Below are positions 54,174 to 63,248 of a stretch of 64,000 nt of DNA, piece after piece. Below the pieces are notes generated by a model, which was given only the letters and a program-made list of their open reading frames with translations, ran no database searches and was not told the DNA's origin. How positions within the stretch are numbered: the stretch's first letter is position 1; each line of letters begins with the position of its first letter. The stretch is from Paenarthrobacter sp. GOM3 (GTDB lineage Bacteria > Actinomycetota > Actinomycetes > Actinomycetales > Micrococcaceae), in NCBI RefSeq assembly GCF_018215265.2, contig NZ_CP136562.1, forward strand, positions 682,001 to 746,000, in the 5' to 3' direction. A program made the translations under genes and the position numbers.

Positions 54174-55187
54174 ATGACTATCTCGCGTGAACAGGAACAC
54201 GAACCAGGACTCCAAGCCCACGCCTATTGGGTCACCAAGACAGGCGATGGTGAAATGCGCACCGAAACGATCGCAGCTCCCCAGGAAGGCGAAGCCCTGG
54301 TCAGGACCCTCTACACAGGCGTAAGCCGGGGCACCGAGCGCGTGGTCCACGAAGGCCGCGTCCCGGAACGGGTGGCTGACCTGATGCAGGCACCGCACCA
54401 GGAAGGCGACTTCCCCGGCCCTGTGAAGTACGGCTACCTGAGCGTCGGCACGGTAGAGCAAGGCCCGGAGGAATGGATCGGCAAAACAGTCTTCAGCCTC
54501 CACCCGCACCAAGACCTCTACGTTGTTCCCACCAGCAACCTCACCGTCATTCCTGAGGATGTGCCGGCCAAGCGCGCCGTCCTCACAGGCATCGTCGAAG
54601 TCGCCATCAACGCCCTCTGGGAAGCGGGGCCGCGCCTGGGTGACCGTGTCGCCGTCGTCGGTGGTGGTTTGGTGGGCGGCGTCCTGGCGACGCTCCTGCG
54701 GAAGTACCCGCTCGGTCGTCTGCAGATGGTCGACGCGGACCCGGAAAAGCAAAAACTCGCGCAAACACTCGGCATCGATTTCGCCCTCCCCGAAAACGCG
54801 AAAGACGACAACGACATCGTCTTCCACTGCTCCGCGTCCAACGAGGGCCTCAAACTGAGCCTCCAACTTGCCGGCGACGACTCGGACGTCATCGAACTCT
54901 CCTGGTTCGCGGACAAGGAAGTCACCCTCCCGCTCGGCGAGGACTTCCACGCCCGCAGGCTCAACATCCGCTCCAGCCAGGTCGGCGCCGTGGCCCTCCC
55001 AAGAAGGCACCGGCGAACCAACGCGCAGCGCCTGCAGGAAGCGGCGAACCAGTTGAAAGATCCGCTGTTCGACACGTTCCTGACCAGCGAATGCCAGTTC
55101 CGGAACCTGCCCGCCACTCTCGCTAAATTATTCGAACAGCCCGGCGGCTTCTGCCATGTGGTCGCATACCCAAACCCGGAGGATTAA
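54174..55187 (+). CDS. Zinc-type alcohol dehydrogenase-like (MDR) oxidoreductase
   Basis: A 337-residue medium-chain dehydrogenase/reductase. A GroES-like part is followed by a Rossmann domain with VAVVGGGLVGG and VDADPEKQ. The usual catalytic GHE zinc motif is missing, as in dehydrogenases of the BchC/TDH-like branch. It starts a tight cassette: 3 bases to the next gene, which in turn abuts a glycosyltransferase. The substrate is unknown, perhaps a pterin- or sugar-derived alcohol. Confidence 0.82.
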   Translation: MTISREQEHEPGLQAHAYWVTKTGDGEMRTETIAAPQEGEALVRTLYTGVSRGTERVVHEGRVPERVADLMQAPHQEGDFPGPVKYGYLSVGTVEQGPEEWIGKTVFSLHPHQDLYVVPTSNLTVIPEDVPAKRAVLTGIVEVAINALWEAGPRLGDRVAVVGGGLVGGVLATLLRKYPLGRLQMVDADPEKQKLAQTLGIDFALPENAKDDNDIVFHCSASNEGLKLSLQLAGDDSDVIELSWFADKEVTLPLGEDFHARRLNIRSSQVGAVALPRRHRRTNAQRLQEAANQLKDPLFDTFLTSECQFRNLPATLAKLFEQPGGFCHVVAYPNPED

Positions 55188-55190
55188 TAC

Positions 55191-55589
55191 ATGTTCAGCC
55201 TGACCGTCCGACGCCACTTCATGGTCGCCCACAGCCTTCCCCGCGAAGCCTTCGGCCCGGCGCAAGGTCTCCACGGGGCCACGTTCGTTGCCGAAGTCAG
55301 CTTCCGCCGCCCGGACCTCAACGACGACGCGATCGTTCTGGACATCGGTGCGGCCGGCGGCATCCTGGAAGAAATCCTGGCGGACCTGAACTACAAGAAC
55401 CTCGACGAGCACCCGGCTTTCAAGGGCAAGCTCTCCACCACCGAGGCACTTGCCAAGCACATCGCCGACGCCATGGCCGCCCGGATCCAGGACACTGAAG
55501 ACGGCCCCGCGCTCAGCGGCATCGACGTCGTCCTCCGCGAAAACCCGGACGCTTGGGCCGGCTATTCGCTGGAGCTCCCGGCCAAGTAG
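55191..55589 (+). CDS. 6-pyruvoyl-tetrahydropterin synthase/QueD-like protein
   Basis: A 132-residue T-fold protein. HFMVAHSLP supplies the first zinc His; the usual H-G-H second motif is L-H-G-A, so one zinc ligand is changed; STTEALAKHIADAMAARI stands where P-T-S-E-N-L-A is usual. It probably acts on a dihydroneopterin-triphosphate-like compound or a derivative, but altered metal binding makes the exact reaction uncertain. Second gene of the cassette. Confidence 0.78.
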   Translation: MFSLTVRRHFMVAHSLPREAFGPAQGLHGATFVAEVSFRRPDLNDDAIVLDIGAAGGILEEILADLNYKNLDEHPAFKGKLSTTEALAKHIADAMAARIQDTEDGPALSGIDVVLRENPDAWAGYSLELPAK

Positions 55590-56579
55590 ATGCACGTCCG
55601 CTTCCTGGTCCCGGGGAACGTCCGCCACGGCTCCGGCGGCAACAAGTACAACGCCAAGCTGTCGGAACACCTGACCGCCTTAGGCGGGGACGTTGAGACT
55701 GTATCGGTCGACGGCGATTGGCCGGTTGGCAGCCCAGCGGACAGGCAGCGGTTCGCGGAAGCGCTCGACGGCGGTGCGACAGTGATTGCCGACGGCTTGG
55801 TGGCGAGTGGGGCCCCGGATGAGGTTGCACGCGCAGTGGGTGATGGAACCAAGGTCTGGATCCTGTCCCACATGGCTTTGGCGGAGCACCGCGAACTCGA
55901 AGCCAAGGCGCTGGCTTCAGCAACGGGCATCATCTGCCCCAGCGCCCATTCAGCAGCGGAATTGGTGGCCAAGCACGGGGCACTGGATGTGGTGGTGGCG
56001 AGGCCGGGCGCAGCATCGGCCGGTGCCGGTGCTGGATCCGCACCGAAGCACATCGTCTCGGTGGCCGCATTGCTTCCCAACAAGAGCCAAACGCTTTTGG
56101 TCGAGGCCCTCAGCCGGTTACAAGACCTGGAATGGACCGCGTCCCTGATCGGCTCCCACGACGCCGACCCGGCGTACGCGGCAAAGGTGAGGGACGCCGT
56201 CGAACATCACGGGCTGCAGCATCGCATCACCTTGACCGGCGAACTGACGGGCCAGGAACTTGAAGACCACTGGCACAAAGCCGACCTCAGCGTCCTCCTG
56301 TCGCAGTCGGAGTCGTTCGGCATGGTGGTGACGGAATCGTTGGCCCATGGCATCCCGGTGATCGTCCGTCAGGGGACTGGTGCGGTCGAAGCCTTGGGCG
56401 GCACCGGCGCTGGTGCGGCGCTGGACCTCAACGACCCCAACAACCTGGCGATGACTCTCCGGAACTGGCTGACCGACCCAGCCCTTCAACAGCGCTGGCG
56501 CAGCAACGCGCTCCAGGCCCGGGAGCACCTCCCGAGCTGGGACACCACGGCCGCGACGGTCCTGAAAGCCATCACGTAG
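55590..56579 (+). CDS. Glycosyltransferase family 4
   Basis: A 329-residue GT-B enzyme. An N-terminal glycine-rich acceptor loop (GNVRHGSGGNKYNAKL), the interdomain VSVAALLPNKSQTLLVEAL, and the donor-binding E-x7-E (ESFGMVVTESLAHGIPVI) are visible. The ATG follows the PTPS-like stop directly with no gap, so they are surely one operon. The acceptor may be the product of the two preceding enzymes. Confidence 0.87.
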   Translation: MHVRFLVPGNVRHGSGGNKYNAKLSEHLTALGGDVETVSVDGDWPVGSPADRQRFAEALDGGATVIADGLVASGAPDEVARAVGDGTKVWILSHMALAEHRELEAKALASATGIICPSAHSAAELVAKHGALDVVVARPGAASAGAGAGSAPKHIVSVAALLPNKSQTLLVEALSRLQDLEWTASLIGSHDADPAYAAKVRDAVEHHGLQHRITLTGELTGQELEDHWHKADLSVLLSQSESFGMVVTESLAHGIPVIVRQGTGAVEALGGTGAGAALDLNDPNNLAMTLRNWLTDPALQQRWRSNALQAREHLPSWDTTAATVLKAIT

Positions 56580-56606
56580 CAGCGTCTGAGGGTGCAGAAT
56601 GGGCGG

Positions 56607-57821
56607 ATGACCACCAGCGCTCCTCCCGCAGCAACCCTCACGCCCGAGCGCCTCCGCGCCTGGGCCTGGCACAAGCAAGGCCTCGACGGATCACTGCAAG
56701 GAAAGACGTCCGGGGAAGTCCTGGACCACGCAGGCTGGGCCCGTTCGGTGGGTGGTGCCAACCCTTATCTCACGCTCTTTGCGCGGGCGGGCATCAGCCG
56801 CGAGCAGGCGGACAGGGACGTCAAAGCACTGAGGATCCACGAACTCCCCACCGCCCGCGGATGCACGTATGTCTTGGGCCAAAGCGACTACCCGTGGGCC
56901 CTTCAGATCGGCCGCGACGCCGCCATAGCGCCCTTCAAGGTGCTCGCCCGGCTGGGTGTTGACCGTGCTGAGATCACCCTCCTGGAGGACCAGGTGGAGC
57001 ACGTACTTCAGGAATCCAGCGAGCCCATGGACCCCAAGCAGCTCCGGGACGTCCTCGGCGATTCCGTCCGCAGCCTGGGGGAGGAAGGCAAGAAGAAGGG
57101 GGCCTCCACCACACTGCCAACTGCCCTCGGGCTGCTGCAGGCGGATGGCCGTATCCGCCGCGTGCCCATCAACGGCCGCCTCGATCAACAACGCTACGCC
57201 TACACCGGTTGGGGCCTTCAGCCCAGCGGGATGGACGACGACGGCGCCCGCCGCCTGCTGATCGAACGGTACCTGCGGTGGACTGGGGGAGCGACGCTCA
57301 AACAGAGTCAGTGGTTCACTGGCTTCACGGTCACCCAAAGCAAGGCTGCGCTCGCCGCCGTTGGCGCCGTCGAGGTGCCAACAACAACTGGCGACGTGCT
57401 GTGGATGCTGCCCGCCGACGTCGACCGTTTGGCTGGCTTCGAAGAGCCGGGCGACGAGCAGATCCAGCTGCTGGCAGGCACCGATTCACTGGTCCTCCAC
57501 AGGAGGAACTCTGCGGACATGTTCGACGACGAGGACAAGGGCAAGAAGGTACTGGACACCACCCTGGCGCTCCAGGCCGACCTCCCGGACCACCCCATCC
57601 TGGACCGCGGAAGGATCATCGGCCTGTGGCAGTACGATCCCGGCAAAGAACGCATCGCAGCGTGGACCTTCGACAAGCCCACGCCGGCGGTCAGCAAACG
57701 GATCGCGGAAGTGGAAACCTGGATCCGGGAGGAGCTGGGTGACTTCCGGTCGTTCAGCCTGGACTCGCCTGCATCACGCCAAGTGCGGATCGACGCCCTG
57801 GACGAGGCCGCAGGACGCTGA
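56607..57821 (+). CDS. Winged-helix DNA-binding protein (AlkZ/YcaQ-like, HTH_42)
   Basis: A 404-residue protein of the superfamily that contains the DNA glycosylases AlkZ and YcaQ/AlkX. The tandem winged-helix scaffold and conserved YAYTGWGL, LIERYLRWTGGATLKQ and RIIGLWQYDP fit. The N-terminal glycosylase Q-x-Q/D motif is not seen at its expected place (GWARSVGGANPYLTLF), so activity is doubtful. There is no Shine-Dalgarno; CAGAAT lies six bases before the ATG. Confidence 0.78.
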   Translation: MTTSAPPAATLTPERLRAWAWHKQGLDGSLQGKTSGEVLDHAGWARSVGGANPYLTLFARAGISREQADRDVKALRIHELPTARGCTYVLGQSDYPWALQIGRDAAIAPFKVLARLGVDRAEITLLEDQVEHVLQESSEPMDPKQLRDVLGDSVRSLGEEGKKKGASTTLPTALGLLQADGRIRRVPINGRLDQQRYAYTGWGLQPSGMDDDGARRLLIERYLRWTGGATLKQSQWFTGFTVTQSKAALAAVGAVEVPTTTGDVLWMLPADVDRLAGFEEPGDEQIQLLAGTDSLVLHRRNSADMFDDEDKGKKVLDTTLALQADLPDHPILDRGRIIGLWQYDPGKERIAAWTFDKPTPAVSKRIAEVETWIREELGDFRSFSLDSPASRQVRIDALDEAAGR

Positions 57822-57857
57822 GTACACCAGATCCAAGGAAACAGTGACAAAAAGGGC

Positions 57858-58391
57858 TTAGAAGGGGCGCTGCTCCCCGCCGGGCACGCGATGCGAAGCG
57901 AAGAACTCCCTGAGAAGCGCCGCGCATTCCTCCTCGCGGACGCCCGCGTAAACCTCCACCCAGTGGTTGAGTCGGCGCTCGCGGAGGATGTCGAACACTG
58001 ACCCCACAGCCCCGGCCTTCTCATCCCAGGCGCCAAAAACCACGCGGGGAATTCGGGCCAGGACGATGGCGCCGGCACACATTGCACACGGTTCAAGGGT
58101 GACCACCAAGGTGCAGTCCTCAAGTCGCCAACCATCACCGGAGGCGCCGGTCTCGGCTGCCCGGCGACGCAAAGAAGCCGCCGCCTGGCGGATGGCTACC
58201 ACCTCCGCGTGCGCGGTCGGGTCCCCGTGTGCTTCCCGTTCGTTGCGCCCGGAACCCAGCACGCCGCCGTCGGGCCCCAAGACGACGGCGCCGATCGGTA
58301 CGTCATCGGTTGTCAGCGCCAACCGGGCCTCGTCGAGGGCAAGGCCCATCCAGGCCATGTGGTCTGCGTGATACGGCTCGGTGGCGCTCAT
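57858..58391 (-). CDS. tadA: tRNA adenosine(34) deaminase
   Basis: A 177-residue zinc deaminase making inosine at the wobble position of tRNA-Arg. H61-A-E63 and P101-C-A-M-C105 supply the zinc ligands and catalytic Glu. It is longer than E. coli TadA owing to a short insert (residues 75-90). TATCAT ends six bases before the ATG. Confidence 0.9.
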   Translation of the reverse strand: MSATEPYHADHMAWMGLALDEARLALTTDDVPIGAVVLGPDGGVLGSGRNEREAHGDPTAHAEVVAIRQAAASLRRRAAETGASGDGWRLEDCTLVVTLEPCAMCAGAIVLARIPRVVFGAWDEKAGAVGSVFDILRERRLNHWVEVYAGVREEECAALLREFFASHRVPGGEQRPF

Positions 58392-58397
58392 GTCTCA

Positions 58398-58407
58398 ATG
58401 ATAGTTT
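58398..58407. promoter_or_regulatory. Overlapping head-to-head -10 elements of tadA and upp
   Basis: On the minus strand TATCAT occupies 58403-58398, six bases from the tadA start; on the plus strand TAGTTT occupies 58402-58407, six bases from the upp start. They share two bases in a 22-base intergenic gap. Confidence 0.6.
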
Positions 58408-58413
58408 TGGGGG

Positions 58414-59049
58414 ATGCGCACACTCGTCGTGGACCACCCGCTGGTCGCTCACAAGCTCACCGTTCTGCGGGATAAGAACACCCCTTCACCGGTCTTCCGG
58501 CAACTCACTGAAGAACTCGTCACCCTCCTGGCCTATGAAGCCACCCGCGAGGTCAAGACGCAGCCGGTCGAGATCGAGACCCCCGTCACCAAGACCATTG
58601 GCACGGCCTTCACCAAGCCCACGCCGCTGGTTGTCCCCATCCTGCGCGCAGGCCTCGGCATGCTCGAGGGCATGACCAAGCTGGTCCCCACCGCCGAGGT
58701 TGGCTTCCTGGGCATGGCCCGCGACGAAGAAACCCTGGACATCATCACCTACGCCGAGCGCCTCCCCGAGGACCTCACCGGCCGCCAGATCTTCGTCCTG
58801 GACCCCATGCTTGCTACTGGCGGCACCCTTCGCGAGGCCATCAAGTTCCTCTTCAAGCGTGGAGCGTCGGACGTCACCTGCATCTGCCTGCTTGCTGCTC
58901 CTGAGGGACTGGCGAAGCTGGAAGAAGAGCTTTCCGACGCCAACGTCAACATTGTCCTGGCGTCCATTGACGAGAAGCTCAATGAGAAGTCGTACATCGT
59001 GCCCGGCCTGGGCGACGCCGGCGACCGCCTCTACGGCGTGGCCGGCTAA
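58414..59049 (+). CDS. upp: Uracil phosphoribosyltransferase
   Basis: A 211-residue salvage enzyme converting uracil and PRPP to UMP. PRPP loop [14 protein letters not shown] (about 128-141), [14 protein letters not shown] and the C-terminal [15 protein letters not shown] are the family marks. Leaderless start with TAGTTT six bases before the ATG. Confidence 0.96.
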   Translation: MRTLVVDHPLVAHKLTVLRDKNTPSPVFRQLTEELVTLLAYEATREVKTQPVEIETPVTKTIGTAFTKPTPLVVPILRAGLGMLEGMTKLVPTAEVGFLGMARDEETLDIITYAERLPEDLTGRQIFVLDPMLATGGTLREAIKFLFKRGASDVTCICLLAAPEGLAKLEEELSDANVNIVLASIDEKLNEKSYIVPGLGDAGDRLYGVAG

Positions 59050-59095
59050 GGGGCACCCCTACCGGTTTCCGGTCCGCGCCGCTAGCCTGTGGCGC

Positions 59096-59473
59096 ATGGA
59101 CTGGAAACTTGAACTGGTATTTGTCCCTGTCTCCGACGTCGATCGTGCGAAGGATTTCTACGTCAACAAGGTTGGTTTCAACGCCGACTACGACGAGCGT
59201 CCCTCGGAGAACATCCGCTTCGTCCAACTGACACCGCCGGGCTCGGCATGCTCCATCTGCATTGGAGAGGGCCTGAACGATGCCCCTCCGGGAACAGCTC
59301 CAAGCCTGCAGATCGTGGTCAGCGACATCAACAAGGCCCACCAGCAGCTCAAGGACAACGGAGTGGACGTCAGCGACATCGACATCCAGGCCTGGGGCCA
59401 CTTCGTGTACTTCGCGGATCCGGACGGCAACAAATGGGCGCTGCAGTACCTCCCGCAGCGGCCCAACGGCTGA
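59096..59473 (+). CDS. VOC (glyoxalase/bleomycin-resistance-like) protein
   Basis: A 125-residue metal-binding-fold protein with paired beta-alpha-beta-beta-beta units (VPVSDVDRAKDFYVNKVGF; FVYFADPDGNKWALQYLP). The ligand or substrate is unknown. TAGCCT lies seven bases before the ATG. Confidence 0.85.
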   Translation: MDWKLELVFVPVSDVDRAKDFYVNKVGFNADYDERPSENIRFVQLTPPGSACSICIGEGLNDAPPGTAPSLQIVVSDINKAHQQLKDNGVDVSDIDIQAWGHFVYFADPDGNKWALQYLPQRPNG

Positions 59474-59503
59474 CATCGCGTGAGCGTGCGGCAGGATGGA
59501 ACA

Positions 59504-60187
59504 ATGAGCCATCCTGCCGAAGCCGCCCAGAACCCAACCCTGACCGTCCGCGCCGTCCTCTTCGACATGGACGGCACGCTGGTGGATTCCACAGCGATCG
59601 TTGAGCAGGTGTGGCTCGAGTTCGCCGAACGGTACGGTTTGGACTTTGACGAGATCCTCCGCACCTCACACGGCGTCCAGGCCGGCGACACGGTGCGGCG
59701 GTACGCGCCAGCCGGGGCGGATTTCGAAGCCCTGACAGCAGAGCTCGGCGAAATGGAGCGTTCCCGCACGGACGGCGTGATCGCGCTTCCCGGTGCCGAG
59801 GCCCTCCTGAAAGCTCTTCCCGACGACGCCGTTGCGTTGGTTACCTCTGCTGACAGCATCCTGGCCGACATCCGCATGCGGGCAGCCGGGCTGACCATGC
59901 CTTCCACCGCCGTGACTGCCGAGTCCGTCACCCGCGGCAAGCCCCACCCGGAGGGATACCTCAAAGCCGCTGCGCTGCTGGGAGCCGACCCGGCCGACGT
60001 CGTGGTCTTCGAAGACGCACCTGCCGGGATCGCAGCTGCGCGTGCCGCAGGGATGCGCACCGTGGTGGTGGGCGATGCTGGCGGTGAACTCGAGGACGGC
60101 ATGTGGCGGATCCCGGACTACTCCGCGGTGACGGTCACCGCTGCAAAGGACGACGACGGCGGTCACCTCCTCACTCTGGCCCTCTAG
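59504..60187 (+). CDS. HAD-superfamily phosphatase
   Basis: A 227-residue hydrolase of the beta-phosphoglucomutase/sugar-phosphatase branch. FDMDGTLVDS (about residue 20) holds the nucleophile, VTSADS is motif II, and GKPHPEGY with VFEDAPAGIAAARAAGM are motifs III-IV. ATG at 59504 is favoured over the upstream GTG because CAGGAT lies six bases before it. Confidence 0.9.
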   Translation: MSHPAEAAQNPTLTVRAVLFDMDGTLVDSTAIVEQVWLEFAERYGLDFDEILRTSHGVQAGDTVRRYAPAGADFEALTAELGEMERSRTDGVIALPGAEALLKALPDDAVALVTSADSILADIRMRAAGLTMPSTAVTAESVTRGKPHPEGYLKAAALLGADPADVVVFEDAPAGIAAARAAGMRTVVVGDAGGELEDGMWRIPDYSAVTVTAAKDDDGGHLLTLAL

Positions 60188-60225
60188 CACTGTTCGGCCC
60201 GGCTTGCCGGGAGTAGGCTGTGCGC

Positions 60226-61617
60226 ATGTCTGCGATGCCGGAGGCGTACGGTGCTGCATTGGGGCGGGCCATGGCGCACGCCGGAGATTGGCTCGCGTCG
60301 GTGCCCACCCGCCCTGTCCGCCCATCCTCCGATGCCGACCAAGTGGCGAAAAGCATCATCCCGCGCCTGCCTGATGAAGCCACCGATGCCGCGGAAGTAG
60401 TGGATGAGCTCGCCGCCTTGGCCGAACCCGGGCTGATGGCCATCCAGTCCGGCAGGTTCTTCGGATGGGTCATGGGCGGAACCCTGCCAGCTGCCATGGC
60501 CGCTGATTGGCTTGTCTCCGCCTGGGATCAAAACACCGGGCTCCGCTTCGCCACTCCTGCCGCAGCCGCGATCGAGGAATCAGCTGCGGCTTGGCTTTTG
60601 GACCTTTTGCACCTTCCCGCATCAGCCGACGTCGGATTCACCACCGGTGCCACCACCGCGAACTTTGTGGGGCTGGCGGCTGGCCGTCAGTATCTGATGG
60701 ACGAAGCTGGCTGGGACCTCGAAGCGCTGGGACTCAACGGCGGCCCCCGGATCACCACGTTTGCGGGGCGGGAACGCCACGCCGCCGTGGACCTGGCGTT
60801 GCGGTACCTGGGCTTGGGAGCCTGTGTCCCGGTGGACGCTGACCGCGAAGGGCGGATCATTCCGGAAGCATTGGCCGAAGCCATGGATGAGCAACCGGGG
60901 CCGACACTGGTGTGCTTGCAAGCGGGCAATCTGCATTCGGGCGCGTTTGATCCCATGACGGAAGCCATCGCCGTGGCGCACGACCGCGGCGCGTGGGTCC
61001 ATGTGGACGGGGCGTTCGGCTTATGGGCAGCCATAAGCCCGACCCTGCGTGAACGGCTTGCCGGTGTGGAGGAGGCCGATTCCTGGGCCACGGACGCCCA
61101 CAAGACGTTGAACGTCCCGTACGACTGCGGGCTCGCCATAGTTTCCCGACCCGAGTCCCTGAGGAGGGCCTTCAGCGTCCACACCAGCTACCTGATTGCC
61201 ACCGAAACGGGGCTGGGGGACCCTTTGGAGAAGGTGCCGGAGATGTCCCGGCGCGCCCGCGGCATCCCGGTATGGGCGGCCTTACGCCAGCTGGGGCGCA
61301 ACGGAGTGATCGCCATGGTGGAACTGCTGGCGGCAAACGCACGGGCACTGGCTGAAGGACTCGCCGACGTTCCTGGCGTCGAAGTCCTCAACGACGTCGT
61401 GTTCACGCAGGTCTCCGTGAGCTTCGGCAGCGACGACCGGACCCACCGCATCACCCAGCGCTTGATGGCTGAGGGGGCGGTGTGGATGTCCGGGTCGTCT
61501 TGGCGCGGGCGTGAAATCCTCCGGATTTCGGTGAGCAACTGGTCCACCGACGCCGGGGACGTCGCCGTGTCCATTGCTGCAGTGCGGGGCGCAGTGGCGG
61601 CCGAGCCGGAAGCGTAG
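60226..61617 (+). CDS. PLP-dependent decarboxylase (group II, aromatic-L-amino-acid/glutamate decarboxylase-like)
   Basis: A 463-residue enzyme of the PLP-dependent fold type I group II decarboxylases. FTTGATTANFVGLAAGR binds the phosphate, VHVDGAFGLWA holds the PLP Asp, and SWATDAHKTLNVPYDCG holds the PLP lysine (about residue 293). The substrate is not predictable. TAGGCT lies six bases before the ATG at 60226; a GTG two codons upstream is the alternative start. Confidence 0.9.
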   Translation: MSAMPEAYGAALGRAMAHAGDWLASVPTRPVRPSSDADQVAKSIIPRLPDEATDAAEVVDELAALAEPGLMAIQSGRFFGWVMGGTLPAAMAADWLVSAWDQNTGLRFATPAAAAIEESAAAWLLDLLHLPASADVGFTTGATTANFVGLAAGRQYLMDEAGWDLEALGLNGGPRITTFAGRERHAAVDLALRYLGLGACVPVDADREGRIIPEALAEAMDEQPGPTLVCLQAGNLHSGAFDPMTEAIAVAHDRGAWVHVDGAFGLWAAISPTLRERLAGVEEADSWATDAHKTLNVPYDCGLAIVSRPESLRRAFSVHTSYLIATETGLGDPLEKVPEMSRRARGIPVWAALRQLGRNGVIAMVELLAANARALAEGLADVPGVEVLNDVVFTQVSVSFGSDDRTHRITQRLMAEGAVWMSGSSWRGREILRISVSNWSTDAGDVAVSIAAVRGAVAAEPEA

Positions 61618-61702
61618 ACCCCGGAGGCCTCTGCCGGGTGCCGCAACGCCTGCGGCGTTCCGTTCATCGGACCTGCCCTTCCCATGGCTCTAGAGTGTCA
61701 GC

Positions 61703-61960
61703 ATGGACAGTTTGCTGGTTGGTTTAGCCGTTGTTGTGGCCTTGATCCTCGCATTAGTCGTCGGGGCAGCCATACGGCCAAGCAGGCCCGGCCGTCACAA
61801 GGGTGCCTATATTCCGGCCAAGGATCGCCCGAATATCCTGAGGCAACCAACCACAGCGCCACCACAGATGCCACTGGACCTCGCTCCAAGAGATTCCCTG
61901 ACTTGGAGCGGCGGTAGAACGCAATCATTGGGCACCGACCCCCGGCAGCCACCACGCTAA
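61703..61960 (+). CDS. Small single-pass membrane protein
   Basis: An 85-residue protein: helix at residues 3-25 and a basic, Pro-rich cytoplasmic tail. Unknown function. TAGAGT six bases before the ATG (leaderless pattern) supports it as a true gene. Confidence 0.62.
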   Translation: MDSLLVGLAVVVALILALVVGAAIRPSRPGRHKGAYIPAKDRPNILRQPTTAPPQMPLDLAPRDSLTWSGGRTQSLGTDPRQPPR

Positions 61961-61980
61961 ATCCTCACGTCACGTAAGGT

Positions 61981-63171
61981 TCAAGTCCGGCGGGCACTAA
62001 TTCCGACCACAGCGGCGGTGAGGGCAGCACCCACTACAACTGCCCCCTCAAGCCAGCGGTCCGGCGTCGTAATGAGGGGCAAAAGCAAGAGCGCGCCGGA
62101 GCTGACCGCTAGCCCAGTCGCCAAACCGGGCAACCCCAAGCTCGGACGCACAGCCCAGGTAGCGAGGAATAGGCCGAGGACGTTCGCCACAAACACGTTC
62201 AGATAGCCGGTGCAGGCCAGGAAGATTCCGGCGTAAGCCAAGCTCCACGCCACAACCGGGACGACTCGTCCCAGAATGCTGTCCCGGGGAGAAGAAGCAG
62301 GTCCGGCAGACAGGGCGGTGCGAAGTTCGCGGACAGGAACGCGCCCGCGCCGCAGGTCCCGGGTCAGCCGGCCGATGCCGCGCAGGTCCGCAATGGCGGT
62401 TCGTACGACGTCGACACTTGAGTTTGGGTCCTGGGTCCAGTCGACGGGGACTTCATGAATGCGCAGGCCGGAGCGCTCGGCGATGATCAGCAGCTCAGTG
62501 TCGAAAAACCAGGCCTCGTCTTTGACATGGGGGAGTAGCTGGTGGGCCACGTCCGCACGGATAGCTTTGAAGCCGCACTGGGCATCGGAGAAACCGGCCC
62601 CCAGGACGGTGCGTAACAGTGAGTTGTAGCTGCGGGCTACCAACTGGTGCCGGGGGCTGCGCGTAACGCGGGATGCCGGTGCCAGGCGAGTGCCGATGGC
62701 GAGATCCGAATGGCCTGAAATGAGCGGTGCAAGCAGGGGAGCCACAGCGGCCAGATCCGTGGACAAGTCTGCTTCCATGTAGGCAAGCACAGGCGACGGC
62801 GACGCGAGCCAAGCCTGACGGAGTGCGTTTCCGCGTCCCCTTTGCTCAAACCGGACAACAACCACTTCAGGAAGTTCGCGGGCCAGCCTCTCGGCAACCC
62901 GCAAGGTGTTGTCCGTGCTGGCGTTGTCCGCAACGGTGATCCGAAAAGCGTGGGGAAAGGTTTCTTTGAGATACCCGTGGAGCCTGCGCAGATTCTCTTC
63001 CAGACAGGCTTCATCATTGAACGCGGGAATCGTGACGTCCAGGACCGGGGTGGGCGCCTGGGTTTCAACGGGGGAGCGCCGGGACCGCTGCGCGGGCTCT
63101 GGCGTCATCGCCAAATTCATGCCGTGGATCGCGTGATGGGATGCGCAGGTCGAAGGATCAGTGAGCGTCAT
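61981..63171 (-). CDS. Glycosyltransferase family 2, dolichol/polyprenyl-phosphate type with membrane tail
   Basis: A 396-residue enzyme. Residues 42-270 form the GT-A domain (VTIPAFNDEACLEENL, VADNASTDNT, YMEADLSTDL as the D-x-D site, FDTELLIIAERSGLRIHEVPVDW), then four C-terminal helices (290-390) like the GtrA-like tails of polyprenyl-phosphate sugar transferases. It probably loads a sugar onto a lipid carrier for wall or teichoic glycan. CATGCT lies six bases before the ATG at 63171; internal Met 18 or 22 are alternatives. Confidence 0.85.
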   Translation of the reverse strand: MTLTDPSTCASHHAIHGMNLAMTPEPAQRSRRSPVETQAPTPVLDVTIPAFNDEACLEENLRRLHGYLKETFPHAFRITVADNASTDNTLRVAERLARELPEVVVVRFEQRGRGNALRQAWLASPSPVLAYMEADLSTDLAAVAPLLAPLISGHSDLAIGTRLAPASRVTRSPRHQLVARSYNSLLRTVLGAGFSDAQCGFKAIRADVAHQLLPHVKDEAWFFDTELLIIAERSGLRIHEVPVDWTQDPNSSVDVVRTAIADLRGIGRLTRDLRRGRVPVRELRTALSAGPASSPRDSILGRVVPVVAWSLAYAGIFLACTGYLNVFVANVLGLFLATWAVRPSLGLPGLATGLAVSSGALLLLPLITTPDRWLEGAVVVGAALTAAVVGISARRT

Positions 63172-63248
63172 GTACCCAGCATGCGGCCGCCGATTATGAG
63201 GGCTTTAGGCGGAAGCTGTGACGTCACTGTGAACCATGGGCCGCTCCT

